This document shows positions 53,794 to 64,000 of a stretch of DNA of 64,000 bases, in pieces (within the stretch, counting starts at the first letter, position 1; the number at the start of each line of letters is the position of its first letter). The translations under genes were made by a program, and so were the position numbers. The DNA is from Adiantum capillus-veneris. Its lineage: Eukaryota > Streptophyta > Polypodiopsida > Polypodiales > Pteridaceae. The stretch is from NCBI GenBank assembly GCA_014529385.2, contig CM043944.1, forward strand, positions 47,656,768-47,720,767, given 5' to 3'. Under the pieces are notes generated by a model. That model saw only the letters and a program-made list of their open reading frames with translations. It did not search any database and had not been told where the DNA came from.

Positions 53794-55690
53794 ATGATTT
53801 AAGGCAAGCAATCGACTTATGAAAAATGTAGATAATGTTGAATCTTGCAAAGCATGTGGGTTCTATGTGAATGGAAGGCAAGTAACCTAATAGATTATTT
53901 GCTTAATAATGTCATAGTGTGAGGTATGGTCGTGTGACCAGAAATGGCATTTCAAATCTTCCACCTGAGGTGCCAACATCAATTTTTGGCTTTCTAAAAG
54001 AAGCTTTAGAGGAGAAAAAGAAGGAGAGTTAGGAAGGCATTTGAATTTTTTTTACGTCCCATACTGACTGGACATGCCTTCTCATGTCAAAGAATGAATT
54101 CTTCTTCTGTTTAGTTTGTCAATGAGTCTTTGATCTTCATTTTACAGCCTTACATGATTTTACTTTTTTCTCATTTTAATGCCAACATGAACATTACCTT
54201 GTTGATTTGAGCCCATTGCACACATTGAAGAGCTAAGCCTGCTCCTCTATGTGCTTTGGAGAAAGTGCAATTTCCAACCAATCGAAGCAGTTAGTAGACA
54301 TTTCCTATTACTTGGAAATGGCTAACTATGACACGTTGCGGTGTAAACAAGATTATACCCTTATCGTATTAAGTTTAAGTATTCCATGAGAATTGTAAAG
54401 GGTGATGTTAGAGGAAGCAAAGGTTCTGTATATGCCTATTTGTAACAGGTGATGCGCATCCTTTTGTTGCAAACGCATAAGATTTGGACATCAACTAGTG
54501 TTTGTATTATTATCTTGTGTCTTTGTGCTATCTAACATATTCGTTGTATGCTAACTAGCCGACATATTGTATATTAGTTAGCATACACATAGGCATATGC
54601 CCTACATGCTAGTTAGCATATGTTTTATATAGCCCCTACTAGCATCATGTATAGGATGTATGCGAACTGTCGTGTGAAGGGTGTATGTTAAGTAGCATAC
54701 ATCTTGAAGCATGTATGCTAACTAGTATACATGTGTCTCTAAGTGTACTTTTTAAGCATATTGTTTAAAGTTACAAGTTTTACCTAACATATATACCAAA
54801 GATATGGCATTATCAGGAGAGAAAATACAAAATACATAACTATACGTCAAACATTGAAGGGCATTTTATTATAAATTGCTTCATACGTTTCTACAAACAT
54901 TTGCCTTCTCTTTGGGATGTGCTTCTTAGGTATTTTGATACAATGAACAAGGTTTGAAAGTATATTTACAAGGAGTTACATCTTATCTAGCTTGAAGGGG
55001 TGTGCATCTACTTTCTTGTAGTACATCTCTTCGCAATAACATTGCCCTGGTCATCAATACCTAGCATCTAAAAAATGTCCCCCCTCCCTCTCAAAGAACT
55101 ACTTAACAAATCATGGTGGCCTTCATACATATGCAGCGTCCTCATCCCAAAGGACATGATTAGTTGGCTATTGTTGGCTACTCGTCATCATCATTGGCAT
55201 AGCACTAGTATATAATACGCCCAAGGTTGGACATGGGGTTTGTTGGTGCAACGATTCCAACACGAATGTATGCATGCTTTACAAAACATGCTAGTTTTCT
55301 ACTTGCAAGGGCACGTGATCTTGCAAGTTTTAACTAAGAAGATCATGCAAAGAGAAACTTCTCAATAGGAAGACAATTCACTTGTGCTCATAGTTCACAT
55401 CCCATGATTGAACCTCCCAAAATACATAGACATAGTTCCTTTTTATGAAGGATATGTTGTTGTATGTGCTAACGATGTAAAAAAAATGAAATACATAGCA
55501 GAATAAAGTTGATTTTGCGTTCCCATCGAAGCAAGGAAAAAAGGAATGAAAGGGGGGGGCGGGGTGGAAAGGTTGCGACAGAGGCGGTGGAGGTGGCACC
55601 GAACTCGAAACAAGGGACGAAGACGAGGACTAGGCGCAAGCGCAGGCAAGCGGGGGGGTGTATAGTTGGCAGGCAATCGAGCAACTTTTT
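53794..55690. other. Intergenic DNA, no gene seen
   Basis: AT-rich unique-looking sequence apart from the palindrome cluster at 54535-54740. At 55540-55670 a GC-rich, G-skewed tract gives spurious ORFs on both strands. No coding domain recognised. Confidence 0.6.
54535..54740. repeat. Cluster of TATGCTAACTAG inverted and direct repeats
   Basis: The motif TATGCTAACTAG and its complement CTAGTTAGCATA recur at about 54547, 54575, 54608, 54690 and 54715 in both orientations. Several pairs could form hairpins. No target duplication or transposase link was seen. Confidence 0.65.
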
Positions 55691-55694
55691 TTTT

Positions 55695-55865
55695 TCTGAT
55701 GTTAACATTGAGCTGGTCCTCAACGACCTAGTGGAGGTGGGGTGGTCTAGGGCAAGCATAGAGTGGTTGGTACTCAAGAGGTGTTGGGTTTGAGTCTATC
55801 TGAGCCACTTTTCAAAGTAAGGGATTGAGTAAGGTGGGACCAAAGATTCCGTGGAAGAATCTAAC
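55695..55865 (+). mobile_element. Possible tRNA-derived SINE
   Basis: An A-box-like CCTAGTGGAGG is followed about 60 bp later by a B-box-like GGGTTTGAGTCT (consensus GGTTCGANTCC). A GGTGGGACC..GATTCCGTGG..GAATCTAA tail, as in plant retroposon ends, and an A-rich stretch (AATAAACAAATAAAA) come next. Both boxes are imperfect, so this is tentative. Confidence 0.35.
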
Positions 55866-55961
55866 TAATAAACAAATAAAAGGGAACCTACCAGTAGTAG
55901 CACCCTGGCCCTACAATAGATAGCCACATTGATGCACACTTCAAAACATCACCATTAGGCT

Positions 55962-56168
55962 TCAAATGTTGTGTGTCAATGTTCTTAAGACAACTTCACT
56001 TGGTCCAATCTCCTTCCTTGCCATGCCTTGACCCAAAGAAGAACCTTGATTCCTATCAGTAAAATAGAATGGTCTAGCTACCTTGAACTGTAAGGCTGCT
56101 TCATCTGACCAAAATGAATCTTGATTCGGAGTGACACCTCCTTTCCGCAACCAATCACAATGCAACAT
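55962..56168 (-). other. Unassigned minus-strand coding remnant
   Basis: A 68-residue ORF (CDWLRKGGVTPN, ARPFYFTDRNQGSS) has the feel of a protein tail, faintly like plant DUF4216-type transposon-associated proteins (a short-range VFY/DD pattern). The likeness is weak and I do not assign it. It lies between the SINE-like tract and LINE-1. Confidence 0.25.
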
Positions 56169-56284
56169 AAAGCAATTCAGGTCTTTGTCAAGACAAGAGC
56201 TTCGACATTAAAAGGCACCATTCCATTTGTACGAACGCAAATAAGACGTCAAGTGCATCTGCTGCTCACAGGCAGGTATTTTGT

Positions 56285-57194
56285 TTGCTAGCATACTCAA
56301 GGGGCATAGCTCTAATGATTATGGAAAAGGGAGAAGGGATGTTGAGTGAAGGGGATATCAAGAATACAAGAGCTAGACTTCAGCGAGAGCTCACGGAAGT
56401 CAACAAGAAGATTGAGTCCGACCCTAACAACAACAAAAGAACTTGCTCCCAAACAGAATACAGTGGGCTGATAGAAGACGGTTTGGCATATCGAGCCTTC
56501 TCTGCTTTAAAAAAGTCTCTACCGTAGCAGGTGGAGGTAGCCGAGGCTATTACTGTAGCGATTCCACCAACGCTTATCAAAAAACAGTTAGCCAGGTAAG
56601 CTAAGCTAACGCTTATATTTGGGTTCAGTGGAAGAATCCCAAACAGGTTTGAGATGATTCAATGGCTTCAGGGCCCTCAAATTCTTGGTCATGGAGGAGC
56701 AGTTGAAAGTACTTCTTACCTAGCTAAAGGGTTTTGTTCAGTGAGATTCAAAGAGGCCTCCGATGTGGAACAGTTACTTGACAAAGGGCCCCTAGTATTT
56801 AATAGGACTACGGTTTGTGTGGTGCCTTGGGAGCCAGTGTTTGATTCAGTTGAATCTCTTCAAGGGTTTCATCCGGTCTGGGTTGAGTTTGTGGGACTAT
56901 CTAGCTGGCTATGGGAAAATCTCAGGATGCTTGCTGGTCAATTGGGCACTCCCTTATTTATACCTAACAAGAGAGGGTTTGGTAGAACCTCAAACAAGGT
57001 TTGTATAGGCTGGGATGTGTCTAAATCGCCACCTAAGAGAGCATGGTTATCAATGTCGGAGTTGGGCTTGTTACTATTCCGCTAAACTTTGGAACATACT
57101 TTGGAGCATGTTTTGAATGCAACAACTTTGGACACGTCGCCAAGGATTGCCCCTTGAAGTCTAATAGTACTGCAGCTCCTGCAGCATAGGGCCC
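56285..57194 (+). pseudogene. LINE-1 ORF1
   Basis: One frame from 56285 through stops at 56525 (TAG) and about 56596 (TAA) continues into LIFGFSGRIPNRFEMIQWL and GFCSVRFKEASDVEQLLDKG, PWEPVFDSVESL, FHPVWVEFVGLSSWLW, the DUF4283-like domain of plant LINE ORF1. A frameshift near 57060 leads to the knuckle CFECNNFGHVAKDC (C-X2-C-X4-H-X4-C). ORF1 proteins bind the LINE RNA. The N-terminal 80 residues (56285-56527) show no known domain but share the frame. Confidence 0.82.
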
Positions 57195-57698
57195 TAGAAA
57201 AATGGAAACCCCGATGGAAGGGCTGGAGAAGTAAGGAGGCAGTAACGAAGGGGCAAATGAAGGGAAGGATAAAGGAGGTATGATAGGTGACAAAATAGAT
57301 ATGAAGATGTAGGGAAAGGTTGTGGAGGAATCGATTCTCATGCAACGAACCTCCCAAGGTGTAGGCAATAATAACAGGTTCATTACTCCAGCTGCTACCC
57401 CGAAATTTATGACAGTGACGACGGTGACGGCTGTTCAAGTCCTTGGTTTGAAAAGAGCCAAAAGGGTGAAGACAGTGGCAAGAGACTCCAAAGTGTCGTG
57501 AGAACACTTGAGGTGAAAGGGTTTAATCCATCCTCCACCCCTGAGAGAGGAGGGGGGTTCACTGTCCCATTGCACAATCCATTTGCAGCACTGCAAGAAA
57601 AGAAATCCCCTGACTTGGAACCCCCGGATTCTCCTAGGGCCAAGGAGAGGGGGGGGGGGGGATGATTAGGATGCTGAAGAATTCGTTCCTCTGTCACA

Positions 57699-58658
57699 AT
57701 GAACCCCTCATTACAGATGGAGTCACTCACTATCCAATCTTGGAACGTAAAGGGGTTGAAAACCCGTAAGAAGAGTACTCTATTTTGGGAAGAAATAGAA
57801 AAGGAGAAGACAGCCAACTACTGGGCCATCCAGGAACACCACTTAGATGCCCATAGCAAGAGAAAGCAGGTGCTAGGAAAGAAACTGGTATTCTATGGAG
57901 AAGGAAGTAACGGTTTCAGAGGCGTCCTCAGCATTGTGGATAGAGAATTGGAGCCGAAGTTGGTTCTTAACCACCCATTCGGCAGAATCCTGGGGATTAG
58001 AATCAAATGGGAAGAGCATCCCTTCACCATTGTGAATGTGTACGGTCCTTGCAATGCAAAAGAGAGAGCTAAACTATAGATGCATCTTAGAGATACCCCT
58101 ATTGAAGGTGTGTGGTTGTTGGTTGGCGACTTCAATATGGTAGAAAAGAGCAGGGATAGAACAAGTTCCTCCAATATGCTCATTGGCTCAGAAAGGTCTA
58201 AGTGGCAAAGTTTGTGTGAAAAGTGGGCGATGATTGACTTGTGGAAAATTGGGCCATGGAACAGCACGCCTGGGTTCACCTACACAAGCCTCCACTATGC
58301 CCGCACTGCCTCCAGGCTGGACAGATGCTATTGCTCACACCAAGCTGATTGGTTACCGTCGTTGATGGAGATGAAGGTAGTCCCAACAAAAAGCCTCTCG
58401 GATCACATACCTCTGCACAGACATTTTAAGAAGAATAGAGGGGAGGAGCAGAACCCAAGAGGAGGGAAAAAACTATTAGTAACAGGGGCACACCTATTCA
58501 AAGACCCTCTTTTCAAGAATCTAACCAAGAAAGCATTAGGTAAGCTCAAAAAAGATGTCGACCTCAACAAACACAATGAGTGGGACCTCTTTGCTCGGAG
58601 CATCCAGAAAGCAATCAAAACCTCGGGCCCTCGAATCAAGAAAGTTAGGGAGGTATAG
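57699..58658 (+). pseudogene. LINE-1 ORF2 endonuclease domain
   Basis: Two ORFs in one frame separated by a TAG at 58077. Endonuclease/exonuclease/phosphatase fold motifs are SWNVKGL, AIQEHH (catalytic Glu), VNVYGP, WLLVGDFNMV (Asp-x-Asn), ASRLDR and SDHIPL (Asp-His). This domain nicks target DNA for priming. All the motifs are intact; only stops disable it. A second TAG ends it at 58656. Confidence 0.88.
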
Positions 58659-59093
58659 CTTCTGCAGCTTACATCAGAGGTACAATTGCTTAACTCCAAA
58701 AAAGCCAATGGGCTTCTAAGGATGAGCACAAACGATGGCTTGAAGCCAAATCTAACCTTGCGAATGTGCAATTGGAAGATATAAAAAAGGCAAGGCTTCT
58801 TTCCAGGGAGACTTTCCTTCAACCTGAAGCCTCTAATCAAGACCTTTTTTTTAGGGCTTTAAAAATCAAGAAGAGCCGAGGCTAGGTCCACGCTCTATGA
58901 TGAGAAAGGGACAAGAGTTCTTAACTAGGATGAGATGGTTGGTATGATGTTGAACTATCTTAGTCAAATCATTGAGTCCCAAGAAGTGGAAGACGCTAGA
59001 GGGTCCCTACTTCAGAGTGTCAAGAAGAAGATTCCCCACTCAAAAGCTTATTTCTTGGAAAGGGCATTTTCCGAAGATTAATGTTCACTAGCA
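58659..59093 (+). pseudogene. LINE-1 ORF2 linker
   Basis: The spacer between endonuclease and reverse transcriptase, with multiple stops and frameshifts. A Lys/Arg-rich stretch and NYLSQIIESQE-type residues are visible at about 58930-58990. No domain assigned. Confidence 0.6.
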
Positions 59094-60638
59094 TTGCAAG
59101 CCCTTGGCAAGGAAAAGTCCCCTGGTTGGGATGGGATGACAGTGGAATTCTATAGAGAATTTTGGGACGATCTCAAGGTCCCAATCACAAGGATGGCAAA
59201 TAAATCCATTGTCGAAGGGTCGTTGGAGTTAAGTGTAAAGAGAGGGCTTATCAAACCCATCCCCAAACAGATCTGTTGTTCACAACTGAAACACTGGTGC
59301 CCTATATCGATGATGTCGGTGGCCTACAAAATTATTGCTAAAGCTGTAGCCCTCAGACTAGCCCCCTTACTAACCAAGATCATCTCTCCCCATCAACATG
59401 GGTTCATCAAAGGAAGGTCCATTTACGATAACATCTTGGCAGCAATGGTGGGCATCGAGTACGCAACTGTCACGAAGCAAGAGTGTGTACTGCTACAGTT
59501 GGACCTGGATAAGGCTTATGACAGAATAACATGGACATATATAGAAGCCGTCATGGAAGCTTAGGGCTTTGGGCTGTGCCTATGTTGTCTGGTAAGTGTA
59601 CTGGGAGCTGGAAGCCAATCAGAGCTCCTGTTCAACGATAGAATTGTGGGCTCTTTTGAGGTCAAAAGGTCTATTAAGCAGGGTTGCCCTCTGGCCCCCC
59701 TACTTTTCACCATAGGATCACATCATTTAATCACGACGCTCGAAGCTAGTGTGGATCAAGGGGAGTTGCAAGGCCTGGCTTTGTTGGGAAATAACCAACT
59801 CCTAGCAAAATTTTTTGCAGACGATTCTCTCCTCTTCCTGAAGGCATGCCCCCAGGTCATCAGGAAAGCTCTAGAGATTGTACAAATTTTTTCAGTAGCT
59901 TCGGGGTCCCAGTGTAATATAGAGAAGTCAAGGCTGATCTCCCTATCGGAAAATGACTCATTTGACCCTTCTGTCTGGTCAAGGGAGATTGTAAAAAAAG
60001 GGAATATCTTCAGACATCTGAAAGCCCCCTTGGGGGTGGACGTAACTCACAAGCAAAGATTTGAGTGGGTGCTTGAAAAAATCAAAACAAAAATGAGTAG
60101 GTGGGAGTATGCTCTTCTCCCATTCCCAAGTCGGATTAAAGTGATAAATGCCTTTATGATTCCTTATATTGCCTTCACTACCCCGCTTCTCAAGATGGCT
60201 AAGTGTCACTGGAAAGAGTTCTTAAAACCAGTGAAAAGGTTTTTATGGAAAAACAACATGAAATCCTCCAGGCCATGGCAATGGGCTCGTTGGCAATCAG
60301 TTGCTCGGCCAGAGAATCGAGGAGGCCTCGAAATTTTGAACCCTATGGCCCATGCAGAAGCTTGCTGTGCCAAATTTGTTGTTTCCTTGGCTAAACAGGA
60401 TCAAGTTTGGACTGTCATGATCAAAGATATGATGGAGGCAGCTAAACTTGGCTCGAAAGGGGGAAAGTGGAGAGGGGTGGCAGTTCATGACAAGCTGTTA
60501 GCCCCGACGTGGACTACTCTAAGACCGGGGGGTAGCTTTGGAGAATTGGTAAGAAAATGCAATAGAGCAGCAATACTCTTAATGTGGGGGGAGAAAACCA
60601 GATACTTCAAGAACTCCATTTTGCATTGGTCCCCCTAG
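59094..60638 (+). pseudogene. LINE-1 reverse transcriptase
   Basis: The frame is continuous except for a TAG at 59562. Motifs: GKEKSPGWDGMTVEFY, WCPISMMSVAYKIIAK, ISPHQHGFIKGRSI, LLQLDLDKAYDRITW (first catalytic Asp), SIKQGCPLAPLLF, KFFADDSLLFLKA (FADD active site) and the thumb. The protein would copy its RNA at the nicked target. The catalytic residues are intact. Confidence 0.9.
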
Positions 60639-61757
60639 CTGTCCAAAGTTATAGAACCGCTACAAATTCCCTATTGGATAGAGATAGCCAGGAAGCTGAA
60701 TAATAAGGGTCTGAATCGATTGGGGCACTTCTAGGACAGTGACAACAAGAGTTGGAAAACCATTGACCTTCTGGTTACCCAGTACGAACTGAATAGCTTG
60801 GAGGTCTTGCTGATCCACAAAGTGATGAAAGAGCTTGACAGTTTAGTGATGCCTATCTGTGTTTCGGAGTTTGACTGGAATTCCTGGAAATGGCATGGAA
60901 GTAGTCTCTTATGGAAACCCCATCCTAAAGACATCTACCATTACAATGATGCATAAGAAGAATTGGTCTAGCCCCCTTAACAACGCATGGAAAAAACAAT
61001 GGCCGGAGGAAAGGTGGGAGCAAGTAATGGAGAACATTTGGAAGCCAAAGATTCCACAGCACATGAAGGTATTCTATGGAAGGTAATTTGGTGTGCTCTT
61101 CCGACGGGGGTGAAGATTCAGGAAAGAGGGATTGGGTCCTAACGATGCTTGGGGTGCAGGTTGGCTAGTGAAGATCTGGCCCACCTCTTCATGGATTTCC
61201 CAACTATCAAAGGCCTCGCAAGGAAGATATGCAATCCAAAGAACATGGAAAATTGGGTTTCCAAGACTAGTCTTTTCCTTGGAGGGAAGAATTCAAGTGG
61301 TCCTGCCATCCTCATCAGCACTCAAATTGTCAGGTACTTCTTCCTACATAATGTATGGCAAACAAGGAACCAGCGTGTGTTTGAAGGAGGTCTTGAGGTG
61401 GCAAGCTTCACAGAAATTATACAAGAGAGCAAAGTGCTAATATGGACGCTCGGGCGCAAGCCACAATCGGAGGATTGACCTAGGACTACTTGTGCCTTGT
61501 TGTTAGCAGAGGGCATGCCTAGGACGGGGAAAATCTTGGCTATTAAAAGCTCTCAGGAGAACATGATAGTTCTCATAAGAAAATGGTAATGAACCTTATG
61601 TATCATAGATAAGTTGGTTGGGCTCGCCACTCTGTTAGCCGGTGTAACTTGGGGCCCTGGATGATGTCATCGCTCAACACCAGCATGACAAGACCTTGTG
61701 ACTATTTGGGTTGATTAATATAATTCACTCACAATTGTGAGTTTTGCTAAAAAAATA
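60639..61757 (+). pseudogene. LINE-1 C-terminal region and 3' end
   Basis: Frame-broken continuation with a zf-RVT-like tract at about 61080-61480 (CRLASEDLAHLFMDFP, then a frameshifted YFFLHNVWQTRNQRVFEGG). The 3' untranslated end closes with GTTGATTAATATAATTCAC and a run of A at 61750-61757. Confidence 0.75.
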
Positions 61758-61894
61758 CACCCTATTACTAAACAAGAATGAGTATTCTAATCTGGAAAAA
61801 TACAGTGAACCCGACACCAACATAGATAAAAAATTGTGTACATTGCCTACACACCACTCGTCAAACTGCGTTGTCCATACACGATAGGTATATA

Positions 61895-61969
<75 letters not shown>
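61895..61969. repeat. (CT)n(CA)n microsatellite
   Basis: About 9 CT units followed by about 28 CA units, just beyond the LINE-1 3' end. Confidence 0.95.
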
Positions 61970-61971
<2 letters not shown>

Positions 61972-61989
61972 CTAATTTGTTGTTCGCTT

Positions 61990-62300
61990 TGTCTGGCAAA
62001 GTGAACATATTGCTTTCCTAGTCTTGCTTGGGTGTTTCTGCTAGTAGCCATGGTGTACCCAAAATTATAGGATAAGCATTCACTTGCCTTCATCACAAAA
62101 AAGTCAATGAGGCATTCGATACCCATCACCTTCACCTTTACAAACTGAGCTATGCCCAAGCACCTTGCCTTACCATGGTTGGCCATTCTCATCCGTGCAT
62201 TTGACTTGACTACCACTTTAGCCCGTGCATCCCTCATAGCAATCTTCATCATGACACATACCTGAGCTCTACCATCGTTGTATGCCTGTACCTACATCTT
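61990..62300 (-). pseudogene. Degenerate Ty3 aspartic protease
   Basis: The minus strand reads NDGRAQVCVM (compare the DGG-x-x-VxVM type active site), then RMANHGKARCLGIAQFVKVKV, MGIECLIDFFVM and GYTMATSRN. The spacing matches the Ty3 protease module D(S/G)G, then L-x-D-x-x, G, V-V, DF-V-M, LG-P-W. No neighbouring gag or RT was found. Confidence 0.6.
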
Positions 62301-62374
62301 CTTATCAATAAGCGCATCAAAGAGAGGAAGCACATCCTATGCATTGTTGTTGTGGACTTCCTCTACTTATGGAC

Positions 62375-62746
62375 TGTTGATCACCACAAAGTGACTTCAC
62401 ACCAAGTTACATAGACGCTCACGGCAATCCCTTTGGATAGATCGGGATCTCATGCAGGTGAGGTGAAGTCGAGAGAACTCAGAAGCAATGGAGTAGCTGA
62501 CTTGGGCAGATGTCTCCCTTGTTACCATATACGTGTGGTAGTGAAGTGTGTGAACACACTAGAACCGTCAGGGAATTTTTTTTCCTCTTCAAGAGGTTTT
62601 TCCCCTGTGCATTGTATATACACCCATCAATCTAGGGCCATCTATCTTTCTATTGCACACTAAGTAATACACTCTCTGTTGTGTGTCTTGAGCTTCCTTC
62701 ATCTTCTCCAAGCTGTGTGCGTTTCTCTGCAACCCTAATTTCAACA
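62375..62746 (+). repeat. 5' LTR of the copia element
   Basis: 372 bp with mirrored ends TGTTGA...TCAACA. A TATA-like TGTATATACACC lies at about 62615-62626. The right end is fixed by the primer site two bases further on. The partner LTR is outside the window, so the left end is inferred from the inverted termini. Confidence 0.75.
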
Positions 62747-62748
62747 AT

Positions 62749-62760
62749 TGGTATCAGAGC
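62749..62760 (+). promoter_or_regulatory. Primer-binding site, initiator-Met tRNA type
   Basis: TGGTATCAGAGC two bases after the LTR end, the exact standard complement of the plant initiator-Met tRNA 3' end. Confidence 0.93.
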
Positions 62761-63114
62761 AGGTTGCGTCCTCCCGGGCTTAGTCGCCAGCAGCTCCAGC
62801 ACACGCCTGCTCACTTCCTTCACTTTCTGTGAGCTTTGGCGAGCGTTCGCAGGTCGATAAAAACTTTACTTTTGGTGAGCCCATACAGTTTAGTCTGCTC
62901 AGATTTCTGATTCGGGCTCATTTCGACCTCCATTTCCACTGCAGCCAGGTCTGCGCAGGCAATTTCGTCATTTTGTGCAAAATTTCTATCAGCGCAAATT
63001 ACTACATAACAGGTCCCATATAGTCTGCTATGGGTTGTTCTATATAGCACGTGCTAGTCTCACTCAGTTTCTCCTCATTTTGGATAGTTTTCACATCAGG
63101 TGCAGATATTTTCC

Positions 63115-64000
63115 ATGGCTGACAACAACACAGTTGTGTTCAAGATGTTTGCTGCTGAGGACATATTGGATGGGGACAATTACCCTATGTGTGCTTACAT
63201 GATGAAACATGTTCTTGTGTCTAAGGGTGTCTGGAATATTGTGCAGGGCATGATGTACGTCTTGGTTCTAAGGATGTAGGCGATGTTGAGGATATTGCAG
63301 GTCTTGCTGCAAGAATTGCTACTATTAGAGTTGTTTTGCCTACGACAGAACAAGCTTGTTGGGATGTAAAGGATGCGCATGCTCATGTGTTGATTGTGTT
63401 GTTCGTGAAGCGCACCATCACTCTTCATATTTGTTCAGCAAAATCTGCAAAACAAGCTTGGGATATTCTAGCAGGTCTTTATGCAAGCCGCAATGAGGCT
63501 AAAATTGCTTTGTTGCGTAAAGAGTTGGAATCGAAGATTATGCATGAGGAAGATGATATGGACACTTTCCTTGGTGGTGTCAAGGATATCAATGAGCAAC
63601 TTATTTCTGCAGCTGAAGTCATTTTAGATAGTTCCCTTGTGCAGACTGTTCTTGATGCCTTACCAGATTCTTACCAGACTTTTGCTAGTACTTAGAGACT
63701 TATGATCCAAGGAAATCCTGAAGTTGTCAAGTTTGATGCATTATGCACATTGTTGTTGCAAGAGTCACTTTCAAGAAAAAACAGGACTAGGCAGCATGCA
63801 GTTGAACAGGCTTTTATTGCTTCTCAAAGAAAGGGTGGTAACATTAATGCAACCACTTTTTATGGTTCTGCTGCGAGTGGAAACAATTATGTTTCTAATG
63901 CTTCTGCTGGCAACAATTCATTTGGAAATTCTGGTGATAAGGGCAAAAAGAAGATGCGTTGCCATTACTCTAAAGCTAATGATCACTTGATCAAGCAGTG
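63115..64000 (+). pseudogene. Copia gag, frameshifted, cut by the window edge
   Basis: The ATG at 63115 opens MADNNTVVFKMFAAEDILDG, then NYPMCAYMMKHVLVSKGVWN. A frameshift near 63245 leads to CWDVKDAHAHVLIVLFVK, AKQAWDILAGLYASRN and the RKELESKIMHEEDDMDTFL core (UBN2-like gag). A stop at 63693 is followed in frame by QESLSRKNRTRQHAVEQAF and a Gly/Ser/Asn-rich tail. The last visible piece is the knuckle, CHYSKANDHLIKQ; its second Cys is Ser and the window ends inside the last Cys codon. Confidence 0.85.

Larger units (their letters stand above)
56285..61757 (+). mobile_element. LINE-1: plant L1-type retrotransposon, degenerate
   Basis: Order on +: ORF1 (DUF4283-like domain and zinc knuckle), then ORF2 with apurinic-type endonuclease, reverse transcriptase and a C-terminal Cys/His region, ending in a short A-run at about 61750. 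The 5' limit is uncertain; the ORF1 frame can be followed back to 56285. Frames are broken by several TAGs and frameshifts, so the copy is dead. No reliable target duplication was found by eye. Confidence 0.9.
62375..64000 (+). mobile_element. Ty1/copia element, 5' end, running off the window
   Basis: 5' LTR 62375-62746, primer site, leader and gag. The layout and a gag with a UBN2-type (copia) core and CX2C-type knuckle indicate Ty1/copia. The gag carries a frameshift and a stop, so this copy is probably inactive. Integrase and RT lie beyond the window. Confidence 0.85.

Noticed and set aside
55509-55793. 94-codon basic + strand ORF (and its minus-strand partner)
   Set aside because: The composition is dominated by a G-rich tract, no domain is visible, and frames are open on both strands from bias alone.
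55962-56168. Firm assignment as a CACTA-type transposon protein
   Set aside because: The likeness is limited to a few residues and there are no terminal repeats or transposase.
62749-62760. tRNA gene fragment
   Set aside because: It is only the 12-base primer-binding site of the copia element.

Overview
The window looks like nuclear DNA of a land plant with a large, repeat-rich genome. The evidence is GT-AG introns, a plant-type tropinone-reductase-like SDR gene, a plant LINE whose first ORF carries a DUF4283-like domain, chromodomain-bearing Ty3 elements and a Ty1/copia element with an initiator-Met-tRNA primer site. An intron of nearly 30 kb packed with nested retrotransposons fits a fern or gymnosperm better than a compact angiosperm genome, but the sequence does not settle this.

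There is one convincing cellular gene, a five-exon SDR on the + strand. Exons 1-3 lie at 22553-23285 and exons 4-5 at 53114-53641. The spliced frame is open for 269 codons and keeps the Asn-Ser-Tyr-Lys tetrad. Intron 3 runs 23286-53113 (29,828 bp).

Left part (1-21276): almost all minus-strand LTR retrotransposons. Chromovirus copy A1 (113 to about 5541) is flanked on the left by a scrap of another Ty3 integrase. A partial Ty3 element C (5542-8102 plus 19895-21103) is interrupted by a complete 11.8-kb element B (8103-19894; 5-bp duplication GCCAT). B has Athila-like reverse transcriptase signatures. Downstream of pol it carries a G-rich tandem-repeat spacer and a further sense ORF of about 716 codons in the env position.

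Intron 3 contents, in order: the end of A2 (23559-24582); A3 (24583-31019), whose integrase is split by a solo LTR of family D; a minus-strand LINE-2 broken into three pieces (31020-32677, 36739-36943, 52612-52990); a chromovirus E body without LTRs (32678-36738); and A4 (36944-52611, duplication GAACT). A4 sits in the LINE and itself contains a complete D element (38391-46739, duplication TCATT) and a palindromic LTR foldback (49316-49913, duplication CGTTC). The order of insertion can be read as gene, then LINE-2, then A4, then D and the foldback.

Right part (53642-64000): a 77-bp duplication in the SDR 3' flank, about 2.6 kb of intergenic DNA with a palindrome cluster and a SINE-like tract, a degenerate + strand LINE-1 (56285-61757), a decayed Ty3 protease on the minus strand, and the left end of a Ty1/copia element (62375 to the window edge).

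The mobile elements are mostly decayed, with frameshifts, stops (mainly TAG) and lost catalytic residues. The most unusual points are the env-position ORF of B with its repeat spacer, the foldback LTR with its own target duplication, complementary (GA)n/(CT)n tracts enclosing SDR exon 4, and a shared GGCGCC-centred motif in the LTRs of two chromovirus families.
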